From: Chloroflexota bacterium
GTDB lineage: Bacteria; Chloroflexota; Anaerolineae; Aggregatilineales; Phototrophicaceae
Direction: 5' to 3'
Assembly: GCA_016223085.1 (NCBI GenBank)
Contig: JACRPS010000010.1
Span: 248,001 to 312,000 of the forward strand
DNA length: 64,000 nt
Positions 15,403 to 28,400 of this stretch are shown piece by piece. The position numbers were made by a program, and so were the translations under genes. The notes beneath the pieces are model-generated. The model was not told where the DNA came from. It saw only the letters and a program-made list of their open reading frames with translations, and did not search any database. Numbering within the stretch: the first letter of the stretch is position 1; each line of letters begins with the position of its first letter.

Positions 15403-16316
15403 GCCAGCAGCGATTGCAGCGCCAGGGCGATCTGCCCGCCCACGCGCGCGTTGTTTTGCAGCAGCGAGACGTTGGCGCGGCGCGACTCGCCTTCTGTCAG
15501 TTCGGCCACGCGCTTGAGCACAAACGGCGTTACGTCTTTTCCGTGAATACCCTGCGCTGCTGCCTCGTCGGTGGCCTGTTGGATGGCCGCTTCGGCAGTG
15601 GTGGCGGGCAGTTCGTCCGCCTGGGGCACCGGCACAGTGATGAGGTAGCCGTGAGTTAGCCCAAGCTGTAACCCGGCAGCGATGATGCGGGCGGCCTGTT
15701 CGGGCGTGTCCACACAGGCGTCAATCGGCAGGCCGCTGCTGCGAGTATAAAACGCCGGCAGCGTGCTGGTGCCCAGTCCGATCACCGGCACGCCCTGCGT
15801 TTCCAGCACCTCCAGCGTTAGCGGCAGGTCGAGGATAGATTTGGCGCCGGCGCAGACGACCGCAACCAGCGTCCGCCCCAGTTCAATCAAATCCGCTGAC
15901 ACGTCAAACGGGTGGCCGCGATGCACGCCGCCGATGCCGCCGGTTGCAAAGATACGGATGCCGGCCATGTGCGCCACAATCATCGTTCCGGCGACGGTCG
16001 TAGCTGCATCCTCGCCCAGGCCAACGGCAATCGAAAAATCGCGGCGGCTGCATTTTCGTACCGAACCGGCGGGCGCGGCGGCCAACCGTTCGATGTCGCC
16101 CGTCGAGAGGCCAACCGTGATCTGACCTTTCAGTACGGCGATGGTGGCTGGAACCGCGCCAGCGTCCCGGATGGCCGTTTCCATCGCCAGCGCCGTTTCG
16201 ACATTCGCGGGGTAGGGCAGGCCGTGTGTAATGAGCGTGGATTCAAGCGCGACGACGGCGCGTTGGTCGCGCAGTGCGTCGGCCACTTCAGGCGATAGGT
16301 GCAGGTTCGGATTCAT
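15399..16316 (-). CDS. psuG: Pseudouridine-5'-phosphate glycosidase
   Basis: 305 residues matching PsuG (indigoidine synthase A family), which reversibly splits pseudouridine 5'-phosphate into uracil and ribose 5-phosphate using a Mn2+-bound site and a catalytic lysine. Conserved blocks seen are VVALESTLITHGLPYPAN, the IAVLKGQITVGL lysine block, KCSRRDF, GIRIFATGGIGGVHRG and VCAGAKSILDLPLTLE. The start at 16316 follows GAGG and gives MNPNLHLSPEV; an in-frame GTG at 16343 lies inside a palindromic repeat. Coupled to the downstream PfkB kinase, forming a pseudouridine salvage or disposal pair. No transporter or regulator is attached. Confidence 0.93.
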   Translation of the reverse strand: MNPNLHLSPEVADALRDQRAVVALESTLITHGLPYPANVETALAMETAIRDAGAVPATIAVLKGQITVGLSTGDIERLAAAPAGSVRKCSRRDFSIAVGLGEDAATTVAGTMIVAHMAGIRIFATGGIGGVHRGHPFDVSADLIELGRTLVAVVCAGAKSILDLPLTLEVLETQGVPVIGLGTSTLPAFYTRSSGLPIDACVDTPEQAARIIAAGLQLGLTHGYLITVPVPQADELPATTAEAAIQQATDEAAAQGIHGKDVTPFVLKRVAELTEGESRRANVSLLQNNARVGGQIALALQSLLA

Positions 16317-16333
16317 AACGCCTCGTACATATT

Positions 16334-16361
16334 GTAGGGACACGATATATTGTGTCCCTAC
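16334..16361. repeat. GTAGGG palindromic repeat, copy 6
   Basis: GTAGGGACACGAT and ATTGTGTCCCTAC pair over 13 bases with one G-T wobble. It lies in the predicted psuG leader, between promoter and start codon. Confidence 0.78.
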
Positions 16362-16377
16362 GATGATTTTCGGCCTG

Positions 16378-16386
16378 ATTGTACCA
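16378..16386 (-). promoter_or_regulatory. Extended -10 promoter of psuG
   Basis: TGGTACAAT on the minus strand is a TGN-extended -10. Transcription from it would pass through repeat copy 6 before reaching psuG. Confidence 0.4.
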
Positions 16387-16402
16387 TGTGGTGAGAAAAG
16401 GG

Positions 16403-16433
16403 GACTGGCCCGCGATCCGGGCGCGGGCCAGTC
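16403..16433 (-). terminator. Terminator of the giant secreted protease gene
   Basis: Minus strand: GACTGGCCCGCG, a 7-base loop, CGCGGGCCAGTC, then CCCTTTTCTC. A 12-bp perfect stem with a short T-run, starting 17 bases after the stop codon. Confidence 0.7.
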
Positions 16434-16449
16434 GAACGGGGGTCATCGG

Positions 16450-19400
16450 CTAAGGCAGCACCTGGAGCGCGTCCACGCTCAGGACTTTGCCATAGTCCCA
16501 GTTTTCGATCACGATCTGGTGCGTGTCCGCCTTGCCAAAGCCGTAGAAGGCGACTGGCGTGAAGTAGGTCGTGCGTGTGGACTGGCTGAAGTCGGTGCAA
16601 TCCTGGCCTTCATCGGTGGTCACGCACAGGCGAATCTTGCGGCTGGCGCGGGTGCTGCCAGTCTGGTACAGCACCAGCGCGTTACCATCCACCTCTACCT
16701 GGGCAATCGTGCCGACGGCAGTGGTATTATGCTCGGTGCGCTGCCAGGGGCCACGTGCCGGGCCGTAGGGTGTGGACAGGAGTGTCCAGAAGGCCGAGGG
16801 ACTGTAAGCGATGTTCGGGTTGGTGTCGTCATGGAGTGGGCCGCTTGCCAGCGCCGCGCCCGGCGCGCCAAACACTACCACCGCATCCACCTGTAGCCAG
16901 TCTGTCAGTGGCACACCGGCGGGCGGCGTGTCAATGTGGCGCAACTCCGCTACATAGACCCCGTTGGGCAGGCCGTGTATCGCAAAGGCATACTGGTATG
17001 CGGTGATTGGGTTGGGGCGGTCGCCGTTGACGGCCAGCCAGGTCGGTTCGCCGCTGCCGGCGCTGGTATCAGTGGTCACGGTCTGGCAGGTTTCGCCCGT
17101 GCCGTCAAACGTGCCATCGAAGGCGGTCTTCAGAACGTAACACAGCCGCATGTCCGAACCGTAAGCATCGGCCTGCGTTAGCACTGAGAAACCCGTACCG
17201 CTGAATTCGAGCGCGATGGCGGCGTTGGCTGTTTTGGTACGAACCAGCGTGCCGCCGTAGGCGCGGGTAGATTTCACCGTTGTCCAGGATGAGCCACCGG
17301 TGTTCAGCAAACCATTGTTACCCACCAGGAAGCTGTCGTAGATGCCCGGTGTCAGCGTCGTGCCGAAGATGACCTGGAAGCCGTCAATACGGAACTGCCC
17401 CGTCGTCAACGTGCGGAACGAGAGTGTGACGTTGGCCGCATTCGCCAGTACCGGCAGATTGGTGCTGTTGAGCACAATCTGGTTTTCGGTCTTCAGGTTG
17501 GTGATCCTGATGCAGTCAGCAGTTGTCACGTTGTTGGCACAGACCAGCACTTCTCCAGAGTTGAGACTGCTGGCCGGGCCGGTGTACAGGATGACGGTCG
17601 CGGCGCTGGCATTGTTCAGCCGCAGCGTCGCCACTGGGCCGGCGTAGGCGCTGGATAGGCGCTTGCTGTTGTCCACCACGCCGACATAGCTGCCGCCGCT
17701 GAAGCCGCGCGCCGCCGTGCCGCTGAAGGTGTTCCAGCGATTGGCGGGCAGCAGTTGCAGAACCTTCACGCCGCCGCTGGCTGCATCCTCGTTGAATTGG
17801 CCGGACGTGGTGATCGCGGGTGGCAGTGCCTCGCCGAAGATGCGCACGAAGTCAATCACCAGCCGGACGGGCGCGTAACGCGGGTTGCGCGGCGGGACAT
17901 TCGTTTCGGCGTTGCGGACGCGCACGAAGTAGGGGGTCGCAGGGTTCAGCCCGGTGACGGTGCGGCTGGTCGTGTAACTGGCCGTAGACCTCTCGTTCTG
18001 GTAGATGTAACATCTGCTGGTTGCGTCAGCCCAATCGGCGTCGCCGTCCGTATCGTAGCAGATTTCCATCTCGCCGCCGTACAGGTCGGCCAGCGCACCG
18101 ACCTCGAAGCCGGTCGCGCTCACAAAGCTGAATTCCATCGTGGCGGTGTCGTCGCTTGTCCAGCGCGCCTGCCCGCCGGAGTAGCTAGCGCTGAAGATGC
18201 TCGTCCAGGCCACTTCAGGCGGGTTCACCGTACCGTTCTGGAACTTCAGCCCCGGATGCACATCTTCGTACAGGCCGGGTTGCAGTGGCGCGGCGCTGCT
18301 GCCGATCTCGATGGCGTCCAGCGTCAGCGTACCGGCGTCGAGCGTGGTGATCGAAACCCGGCGTTCGCCGGTGTAACCCGCGTCCACCAGTGGGACGGCG
18401 ATGGTTGGCTGCGTGCCCGTGCCGGTGTTGTTCAGCACCGTGACACAGCTTCGGTTGCCGTTATCCACCCGCTGCGAGCAGACTTCCATCGGGGCGTTGC
18501 CCGCGCCGACGTTGCGGTAGATGATGATGGAGTCCGCGTTGAAGGTGCGGAACAGCAGACCCGCGCCGATGACATTGGCAATCGTGTCGTAGTTCTTGCC
18601 GGAGTAACGCGCCGCTGCGGTGCCACTGACCGAGCGCCAGCCCTGACCGTAGTACAGGAACCGGCCATCGGCAGCGCGGTTGGCGTAGCTGGTTTCGTAG
18701 CGTGTGCCGACGGTGTCCAGCCGGTTGGCAGGCTGCGCGTCATCGTAAATCTGGATGGCGTCCACATGCATCGTGATTGGCGTGGCGGTCGGCAGGTGCG
18801 GCGCTGGCGTGTTGTTGTCCGCCAGCATTTGCACCGAAGCGGTGTAGTCACCGTCCTGCAAACCGAGGATCGTCCGGGCGGCGCGGTAGCGGGCAGCCGC
18901 GCTCTGGTTGTCGTAGGTCGTGCAGTCGCCCGCCTGCGTTTGCGCCAGGTTTAGCCCCAGACCGCTCGCCCAGCAGATTTCTACCGCGTCGGCTTTTGCG
19001 TCGAACACGAAGTAGACCGAGAAGCCCGTGCCGTTGAAATCAAACAGCACATGGTCGCCTGCCGTTTGCGTCTGGTGGACCGAACCGCCGGAGGCGCTGG
19101 TGACAGTTGGCGTTGTAAACGTGCCGGTATATTCCAGGCTGCCAAAGCTGTCTTCGTAGTACCCGGCGGTCAGCGCCGCGCCGGCGTTCGTCGAACGCAC
19201 GAAGTCCAGCGGCATGGGCTTGCCATCAGCGTTGCGCAGCAGAACCCAGCGCAGGCCGCTTCCGGTTAGCGTTACCGATTGCGTTTGCTGGAAGCCAGCC
19301 CCAACGTTGGAAATGGTGGCCGGATTCGCGTTAGGCGTTGTGCCGCAGTTCTTCGAGCCATCGGCGCTGAACGCACCCGCGCAGACCGCTACGCTGCCAT

Positions 19401-22400
19401 AGGTGGACTTCAGTTCGCGTCCGTATTCAAACGCGCTTGTGTTGAGTTCAAAGTAGACCGCCGCGCCGCGCATACTGCCGATATGCTGGCTGCCGCCGGA
19501 TGCCGCTGCTGCCGCCACTTCGTTGAAACTGAAGTACGGGAAGTAGACGATGCGCGGGTCAATGTTTTCCACGCCGCCGGTTACGGATGCGGCGATGTCG
19601 CTCACGTCGCCCAGCACGTCCACCCGGTCAACCAGCAGCGGTTTGGTGGGGTCGAGATTCGTCAGCACCACATCGTATTCGCCCGGCGCAAAACCGACGT
19701 AGGTCAGCGCCGACGGCGCCCGGGCGCTGCTGATTGCGGTGTTCGCGTTGGGCGTGGGCAGGGACACCGGTGCGCCTTCCACCGTCAGCGAGTAGTTGCG
19801 GCTGGTCAACGTACTTTCCGCCAGCACGATGCTGAAGCCCGTGCCGTTGAAGGTAAACGACAGCGTTTGCCCGCTGCTGCCAAGCGCCGTGCTCTTGACG
19901 CGCCTGTCGGTGGCGCTGGCTTCAGTCAGGAAGCCGGATGCCCAGTTACCGCCATAAGTCAACTGGCCGCTGTTTTCCTGGTGGATACCAGGGAGCAGTG
20001 CGCCCGTTGTGTTCAGCACGCCAATCGCGTCCACGATCAGAGTTGTGCCCGGCGTCAGGTTGGTGATGCTAACCTGATAGTTGCCGACCGCACCCAGCGT
20101 GAAGGTGGTGTTGCTGCTGCCAACCAGCGTGACGGTTGTGGGTGAACAGGTACGCGTGAAGGGGGACGCGGCCAGCGTGGCGCAGAACTGCACGTTGGTG
20201 CTGGTTGAGCCGATGTGGTGCAGCACTACTACGTTAGCGCCCGTCACGGCGAAGCTCAGCGTCGCGCCCAGACGGTTGCTGGTGTGGTTGCTCTGGTTGA
20301 GGTTCGCCGGCGCGCGGCTGCCCAGGTTTACCGTCCAGGCGGCGTTGCTCGGCCCATACAGGAACAGCGGCTTGCCATCGGCAGCGTGGGCGTTGTCGTC
20401 GTAAATGCCGGGTGACAGCGCCGGGCTGTACTGGCCGTAGATTTCGATGCCGTCTACTGTGAACTTGTTGCGCGTGCCATCGGTTTCAGTGATCGTGACC
20501 TTGTAGGTGTCATAGGGCAGGCCGGTTACGCTGTGGGCGTGGCCGTAGTACGTCACGCTACGGTTGCCGGTCACATCCACCGTGTACGAAGCATCCGGCG
20601 GGTCAGGTATCTCGTTAACGACGATTTGCAGGTTGCTGCTGGCGCTGTCAACCAGCGTGAGCAGCGAGAAACCCGTGCCCTCAAACTCAAACGTGAGACT
20701 CGCCCCTGGCACAGTGGACTGCATGGCCGCGCCGTTGGCGTAGCTGCTGGAGGTGATGTTGCGCCAGTCGTTGACCGTATCGTTGAGATTCGGGTCAGTC
20801 GTGGCGTTGTAAATCAAACCCTCGGTGGTTTCGGTGTACAGGCCGGGTTGCAGCGGCGCGGCGTCCAGCAGTTCGATGGCGTCCAGGTTGAACGTACCGG
20901 CATTCAGCGTCGTGATCGAAACGACGTGCGGGCCAGTACTGCCCAGGTTGACGTTGTAGGCCGACTGGTAAGCCGTGCCGCCGTCGCTGCGGATGTCCAC
21001 GCAGGTGAACAGGTTGTAGTCCACCACGAATGTGCCGGCGGTATAGGGCGCGTAACACAGGCGCAGTGGCGCGTAGCCCGAACGCAGATCGCGGTACAGG
21101 CGGACCGTGTCGGCACCGTTGGTGCGGAAGACGATGCCTGCGCCATAGGCTTTCACCTGGTCGTAGTTCTGGCCGGAATAGCGGCTCGCCGCCGTGCCGG
21201 TGAACGACCGCCACAGGCTGCCCAGGTAGTTCAACTGGTTACTGGCAGCCCGGTTGGCGAAGCTGGTTTCATGGCGCGCGCCGTTTGGCAGCGGCGTCAG
21301 TTCGTTCAGGTCCTGCCAGCGGTCGCCGTAGACACGAATCGCGTCCACCTGCATGGAATTGCCGCTGATGACCGTGCCGGTGACGGTATAGTTCGCGCCG
21401 ATATGCTGGATGACCGCCGCGTAGGTGCTGTCTTCCAGCCCGGCGACAGTGCGAGCCGCCTGATACACGGCGGTGGCGCTGTAGTTGTTAAACTGGCTGC
21501 ACGTGCCGTTTGTCAGCACATTGTCTACCGTCGCGGTTTGCGCCACATCTTTCAGCCAGCACAGTTGTACCGGACCGCCGCGATTATCCAGCGTGAACAG
21601 CGTCGAGAAGCCGGTGCCTTCAAAGCGGAAGAACACACCCTCGTTCTGTTCCTTGATAAACGCCACGCTGCCGCCGGAGGCGCGCGTGTTGTTGACCGTC
21701 GTGACCGAGCTGTCCGGCGCGGTGCCATCATTGCACGGGAAGCCGGGCTGGTCGTCGTCGAAGTAACACAGGTTCGGCACGTTCTGTTCGTAGATGCTCG
21801 CCTGCAGCGGCGCGGACGACGACAGCACCTGCACACGGTCCAGGTTAAACGGCTGGTTGGTCAGGCTGAAGATTTCGACCGTGTGCGCCCCGTTGCTGCC
21901 CGGCGTGCCCCAACCCTGCGGGCCAAAGTCGCTTTCGGCGATCACCAGCGGGTTATGGGTCACCAGGGGTGCGGTTGTGGTGCGCAGGGGTTTGGTGACA
22001 CAGAAGGTATTCTGGGTGTCCGCCGGGTGCAGTTGCCCGCGATCCACGCACACCATGATGCTGGTGCTGTCGGTGGTCGTGGCGTAGCGCCACCACGAGA
22101 AGCTGGTGGCATCATTGGGAATCTGGAAGCTGAAGAACGGCCCGGCCTTCGTCACCGTCGAGATGATGCTGGTCAGGCTGTTGCCGGACGTGCGGGTGTT
22201 GTTGGTGTCCAGCAGCCAGGTGTCCTCCAGCCCACCGCCAAACAGGATGCGATCCCGGTCGGTGTCCTCGGTTGTGCCCAGCGGCAGGACGCCGGCGATC
22301 TGGCGGTCAAAGACAACGATGGAGTCAATCACCATGCGCCCGGTCGCCGGAAGCGAGTCAATGTGCAGCGTGACTTCGTGTTCGATGTCCGGGTTAAAGC

Positions 22401-25400
22401 CGTAGAACGGGCGGTACACGTTCCAGATGGGCGCCGTGCCCGCGCCGAGCGCGTTGTCAAACTGCTGGCAGCGCTGGGGCGTGCCCGTGTCTGCCGGGGC
22501 GACGCAGATGGTGTACTTCGCGCCCTGCCGGGGGAGGGTACGTGTCTGTTCCAGCGCCGTGCCGATGGCAAAGCCGGTGCCCCTGAACGTAAACGTCACG
22601 TCGGCGACGCCCGCGTTGGTGGTTGCCATCGCAATCCCGTTGGACGTGCCCCGGTCGGTGATTTCGTTCCAGCCGAAGAACAGCGGCAGCATCTGCGTCT
22701 CGCGGACTTCATGGAAGCCGGGCAGCAGCACCGTGTTATCCACCAGCACGCCGATGGCGTCAATGTTCAGGATGGCATTGGCGCGGCTGATGATCTCGAC
22801 CGTGTGCGCTTCACCCTGGCGCAGCCGGGTGCACGCGACTGTGTAAGCCGTTGCCTGCCGGTTGGAGATGTAGAAGCCGTTGTTGGGTGTGGTGGTCGTT
22901 TTGATACCGGTCGCCGCCGTCGTCCGGCAGGTGATGCCGGCGCGGGTGGCAACCTTGCTGCCATTCCAGTTCAGCGGCTGGTCGTCCACCCGCAGTTCCC
23001 AGAAGCTGCCAGTGGTCGCGCCCTGCATATACAGCGCGAAGCCGGTGCCAACAAACTTGAAGCTGGCGGTCGCACCGGACTTGACGCTGCGGTGCAGCGT
23101 GTTGTTGATGTTACCTTCGCTGTAGAGCGGCGACCAGTTGGTGTCGTAGGTGAAGGCGAAGCTGGTATCGTCGTGCAGGCCACCATAGGGCAGGGACGAC
23201 ACAACTTCAACCTCGACCGTGTTGGTGGTCGCGGTGCTTTCGTTGACGGTGTAGCGGAAGCTGAACGTGCCTTTTTCGCCGGACTCGGCCAGCAGTTCAA
23301 CGAGGCTGTCGTCATCATTGTTGGCGTTGTTGATGGCCGCCTGAATCGCAGCTTCGGAGATGTTCAGCGCGCCCGCGTTCGGCGGATTCAGGCTGCCGGG
23401 AACCAGCGCATAGGTATACGGGTAATCCGCGCCGGGGGTATCCGTCCACAGCGGCGTGCCGTTCGGGCCAAGATCGTCCTCGATCTCGCCATCTTCCGAA
23501 TAGAAGAAGTTGTCGTCAAAGCTGACGTAAGGCCGCAGCTTAAACCGGATGATCGTTGCCGGCTCGGTGGGCGGGGCGGCCTCGACCGTCACCGCCTGAT
23601 TGATCGGCTGGGTAAGCTGGGAGTCATTCGTCGGTGTGATGAGCACCGTCACCGTGCCGGGGCTGTCGTTGGTGGCGGTGGTGTTGCCGGCCAGGTCCTG
23701 CACGTGGTAGGTGAACGTCACCTGCGAACCCGCCGGTGCGCCGACCGTGTACAGGTTCTTCGGCGGGCAGTAGGTCGCCTGCGTTTCGTTGGTGGCCGGG
23801 TCCACCGTCAGCTTCAACGGTTGGCCACCGCAGGCATTGGCCGGGTTGGTATCGTACATCGTCGGGTAATCGCTGATGGTGTAGGTGTACGGTGGGAAAC
23901 CCCCTTCGCCGACCAGCGAAACGATGATGGGCGCGGGTTTGCCGGCATCTGCCGGGGGTGTTGTCAGGACACGGTCTTCTTCGACCGCCGTAGTGCTGAT
24001 GTCGGCGGCGCTGATGGCGCGGTATTCGTAAGCGCCGATGTCAATCGTGCCGTTTTCGATGCGGTTGCGGTTCAGCACGTCCCTGTCAGGCAGGCCGCTG
24101 GCGAGCGCGTTGCTGCCGTCGTCCACGCCGTCGTCGGGGCTGGATGTGGCGGCGCCGACAATCTGATAGGGGTCATTCGGGGCGATGGTCGGGCCAATCA
24201 CCCGAAAGGCGGCAGGTGCTGCACTCAGTTCCAGGCGGTTGCCATTGCCCGCCTCAATGGGGTTAACGCAGATACCGCCGTAAGCGTTCTGACCAACGAT
24301 CGTTGGGTTGCCGCTCATGAATATCCAGTTGAACTGCGCGCCCAGTTCGGGGCCGCTGCTGGAGCCAATCCGGTGACACTGCGCGCTGCCCACGTCGGCA
24401 TCGGCCAATGGCGAGTTCACGGTGTTGTCATAAAACAGGTTGTTGAAAATGTCCCAGTTGCCGCTGCCGTTGGTGGGCGAGGAGTCCGGCTGCCCACGCA
24501 GAATGATGGCGCTGGTATCGCCAGCGCCGATGGATTTGTGGCCGGCGACGGTGTTATTGATAAAGCGGAAGCGGCGTCCCGGATTGAGGTGGACAACCGG
24601 GCCGGTATTGGTGTTGTTGGAGAAGGCGTTGCCGAAGACGCTCACCTGTCGGCTGTCATCATTGCGAACCAGGATAATGGACAGCGTGCCGTTGTTAAGA
24701 AAACGGTTGTTATAGATGTTGGCGACGCTGTTGTTGATATTCACCACCGGCTCATAGATGCCAGCGCCCGGTGCTTCTGTGCTGTTATTGGCGATAAAGC
24801 TGTTGAACTGGAGCGTGATCGGGGTCGAAGTGCCGGAACCGTCAGTAATGTTGACGCCGGCGCCCAGGCGGCTGTTGTTATCGCGGAAGATGTTATTTTC
24901 GACCACCACGCTCTGGCTGCCAATGCCCTGATACCCGCCGACAATAACCGGGTTGCCGCCAACGATCTTCGTAAACAGGTTGTTGCGAACGATAGAACCA
25001 CTGGAATCGCCCAGCGAGATACCAGCTAACGTATTAAACAGCGGGGCGGTGGTGTGGCGGCTGGCGGTTCGGAACACAAAACCATCAACGGTGATGTTAT
25101 CGGCAGTGATAAAAATGCCGCCGCCGCCTCTGGCACCATCATCGTAACCGGTGATGTTCACCCAGAAGATACTGTCCGGCGTAGTGGATTGGTCAATAGC
25201 CCGATTCTGATTCTGGAAGATTTGCCGCGCCCGGTCATACGAGATCATCCTGACGCCGTCAGTTACCGCGCCGTCCAATATGTTAACGGGGGTAACGTAC
25301 TCACCCGGCATCAGAATCACGCAGTCGCCGGCATTGGCGCGGGCCAGGGCGTGCGCCGGGTGCAGGTACGGGTTGGCGAGGCTGTTGCCATACGTGCCGT

Positions 25401-28400
25401 CGAAGGTGGCGGTCAGCTTGTTCGGGTCAACAAAGCGCAGCGTGCCGGTGCCGCAGCTTAATCCGGCTTCCGAGGTCACGCTGTTGATGATCGGATAATC
25501 CGGCTGCGGGTTGCCCAGCACAGCCAGCCCGGCGCCGGTGCGCATGTCGAAGCCGTTGGCTTCCTCACTTTGCGCGTCGTACAGGTCAACAGCGTGGGAT
25601 TGCAGATAATTGATGATTTCGTCACGGGTGTTCGCGCCGATGTTGGCATTGGGATTGGAACGAATCAGCGCCGCCAGCCCGGCGATATGGGCCGCTGCCG
25701 CCGACGTGCCGGTGAAGCCAGTATCCTCTGCTGGGTCGCCAGGGTTGCAGTCAAACCGGGCGCCCTGCGAGGTGGTGACGCCGGCCACACTGGCAATGTC
25801 CGGCTTAAAGGCGGTACGGGATGTAAATGGGCCGGTCAGCGGCGCGCCGCCGCCCGCGCTAAAAATCGGCCCGCGGGAGCTATCCGCTTCCAGCGGAAAA
25901 CCGTCCACCGGGTAGGAGCAGACCGCGCCGACCGTGAAGGCATTGGGCGAGTCGGCAGGGCGGCCAATCGTGCTGGTGGTGTTGATGTTGGTGGCCGAGC
26001 CGGTCACGCTGTTGACTTTGCCGTTTCCAGTCACCTGCACCTGCACGTAGGCCGGGCCGTTGGCAACCGCGCTGATGGTTAAATCAGCGGTGCAGGTCGG
26101 GTCGCTGGTTGTGCCGCAGGTGTTGTCAATCACAAACTGGTGCGCCGGCGCCTGCGTCGGCAGTCGAGGTGTGTAAGCTGCCGCGTGCTGCAGCGACATG
26201 GTCAGGTCTTTCGTCGGGGCAACGGTGTTCCAGTCATCCCAACTGACGTTTACCCGGTCGCCCCGGCTGACGCTAAGGCTAACAGTCGTTGTGCCGATGG
26301 CATAATTGAAGCTGGCGAAACGCCCGGTATTGTTGCCCGCGCTGACGATGACCAACCGCCCCGCGTTTTTTGCGGCGGTGATCTGGTCATACATCGTGCC
26401 GGAAGCATCCAGACCTTCGTCACCGTCGCCCGGGCTGGCGACCACGCCCACGTCCATCGTAATCAGGATGATGGGAAAGCCGGCGGAGTTCGCCGCACTG
26501 ATGCGGGTGGCGAGTTCCGAAGCAGTGGTGGCGCGGTACAGCGTCATCCGCGCGTTGGGCGCGAGGTCGCACAGTACTTCGGCCACGCGCGTGCCGTGAT
26601 TGGTCGTGCCGACGCCGCCCACCGGGACGCGACTGGGCAGGCAGGTGGTGGGAAGTTCGGCAGCGGGCACACTCGAAATACCGGCAAAGCCGGTGTCAAT
26701 CACGGCGATGCTTGTGCCCGCGCCTTTGATGTTGGCAACATGCCAGTCGTTCACGCCCAGGATGTCAAAGCCTTCGGTGACTGCCGTGCCGCTGGGGGCC
26801 GCTGGCGGCGCGTCCGCCGAACCGGTTGATGCCGCCTGCGCAGCAGGGCGAATCTGGATAATCGGGTCGGCGTTAACGAGCGCGATAAACCCGGCTAGCG
26901 GGACAAGGGCTTCGACGTGGTAATCGCTGACAAATGTCACTTCGCCGCCAACGGCAGCCACAATCGGCGCGACGGTGGCGCCAGTCTGGCCTTCCGCCGC
27001 CCACACTTCCACCGTCAGCCGCATCTGTTCGTCCAGCGGCAGGAAGGTTTCGTTGGCCTGCTGGACCGCTCCGGCCTCGTCGCCGGCGGCGTACAGTTCA
27101 ACCACTTTCACCAGTACCGGCGCGAGTTTCGCCTTTTCATCCTCCGTCAGAGCCATTGGAGCGGGTGTCACGGCTTCCAGCAGCGCCGTCGGCACGTACA
27201 CGGCGATGTCGTCCAGCAGCGCGGCACCGGTGGCGGCAAACGCCAGTTGCCCGCCGGGAAGCGGCGCGGCGTCGGTGAAGTCCAGTTCAGCCGTGCCGTT
27301 CAGGCTGGCGGTGAGGTGCCCACCCTGTACGACCAGATTCAGCGCGTGCCAGGTGTTCGGCGCGTGCGCCGCCGGGATGCTGGCAAGGGGTACCAAACCC
27401 ACGCCATCATTGCGATACAGCACGGTTTGCGCGGCCTCAATCGCCAGCACGTAGCCGCTGCCATCGCTGGTGCGGAAGGGAATGCTGATACCCGAAGGCG
27501 CGCCATCCACCGCTTCCAGCAGAGTCAGCCGCGCTTCCAGACGGAAATCGGTCAGGTAGGGCGGGTTGGTGGGCAGCAGGCTGCTGCCTGCCGCCAGTTG
27601 CAGCGCGTGGTTGGCGTCGCCGTCCGCGACGATGCTGCCCTCACCGGTCAGCGTCCAGCCGGTTAGTTCGCCCTCAAAATCGGCGCCGAGGAGAAGTATT
27701 TCCGGTTCAGGGGTGGCTTCGGGCGTCTGCTCCGGCGTAACTTCCGGCGGCAGTGTCGCTTCCGGTGTCTGTTCCGGCGTGACTTCTGGCGCAACTGTCG
27801 CTTCGGGCGTCTGCTCCGGTGTGACTTCCGGCGTCAGTTCCGGTGTTGTCTCCGGCGGAGCGGTCGGTTCGGCAGTCACTTCCAGAGTGGGGATGGCCGT
27901 CGGCGGAATCACGGGCGGCGTGATCGGTGCAGTCAGGGCGCTGACCGATACTTCATCCAGGCTGAGGCCGCCGGTGGCGGTGCCAAAAACGACCAGTCCC
28001 GGCGGCAGCGGATTCGGGTCGGTGTACACGATCTGCGGCGCGCCGTTGACGGTGACAACGATCAGACCGGCATAAACCTGAAGGTTCAGGGTGTGCCACA
28101 GGACAGGCACGCCTTCCGGCAGTGGGGGCTGCGCCGCGCCCTGCGCTAGCAGCCCCGCGCCGCGATAGAGGGCGACGCTGCCGCTGGAATCGAGCGATAC
28201 GGTGTAATTTTCCGCGCCGCTGCGGACGGCCACGCTGGCAGTTTTGCCGCTTTCAACCCGCAGGCGCGCTGACAGCGCAAAATCCGAAACAACAAACGCG
28301 CTGATCGTCGCGACCTGTTCCGGTTCGCCGGTGGTTAAAAACAGGTTGCCGTTATCGTTCACCATGCCCCAGCCGGGCGTCAGCAGCCAGCCGTCAGGAT

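Noticed and set aside
20533-25029. A 1498-codon open frame antisense to the giant secreted protein
   Set aside because: It lies wholly opposite a gene with signal peptide, catalytic triad and repeats. Its translation is Arg/Val/Gly/His-rich without motifs, as expected from the complement of a GC-rich repeat gene.
27690-27860. Short tandem repeats that could suggest a CRISPR array
   Set aside because: They are 42-base in-frame coding units for a Pro-Glu-Thr linker with no unique spacers and no cas genes nearby.
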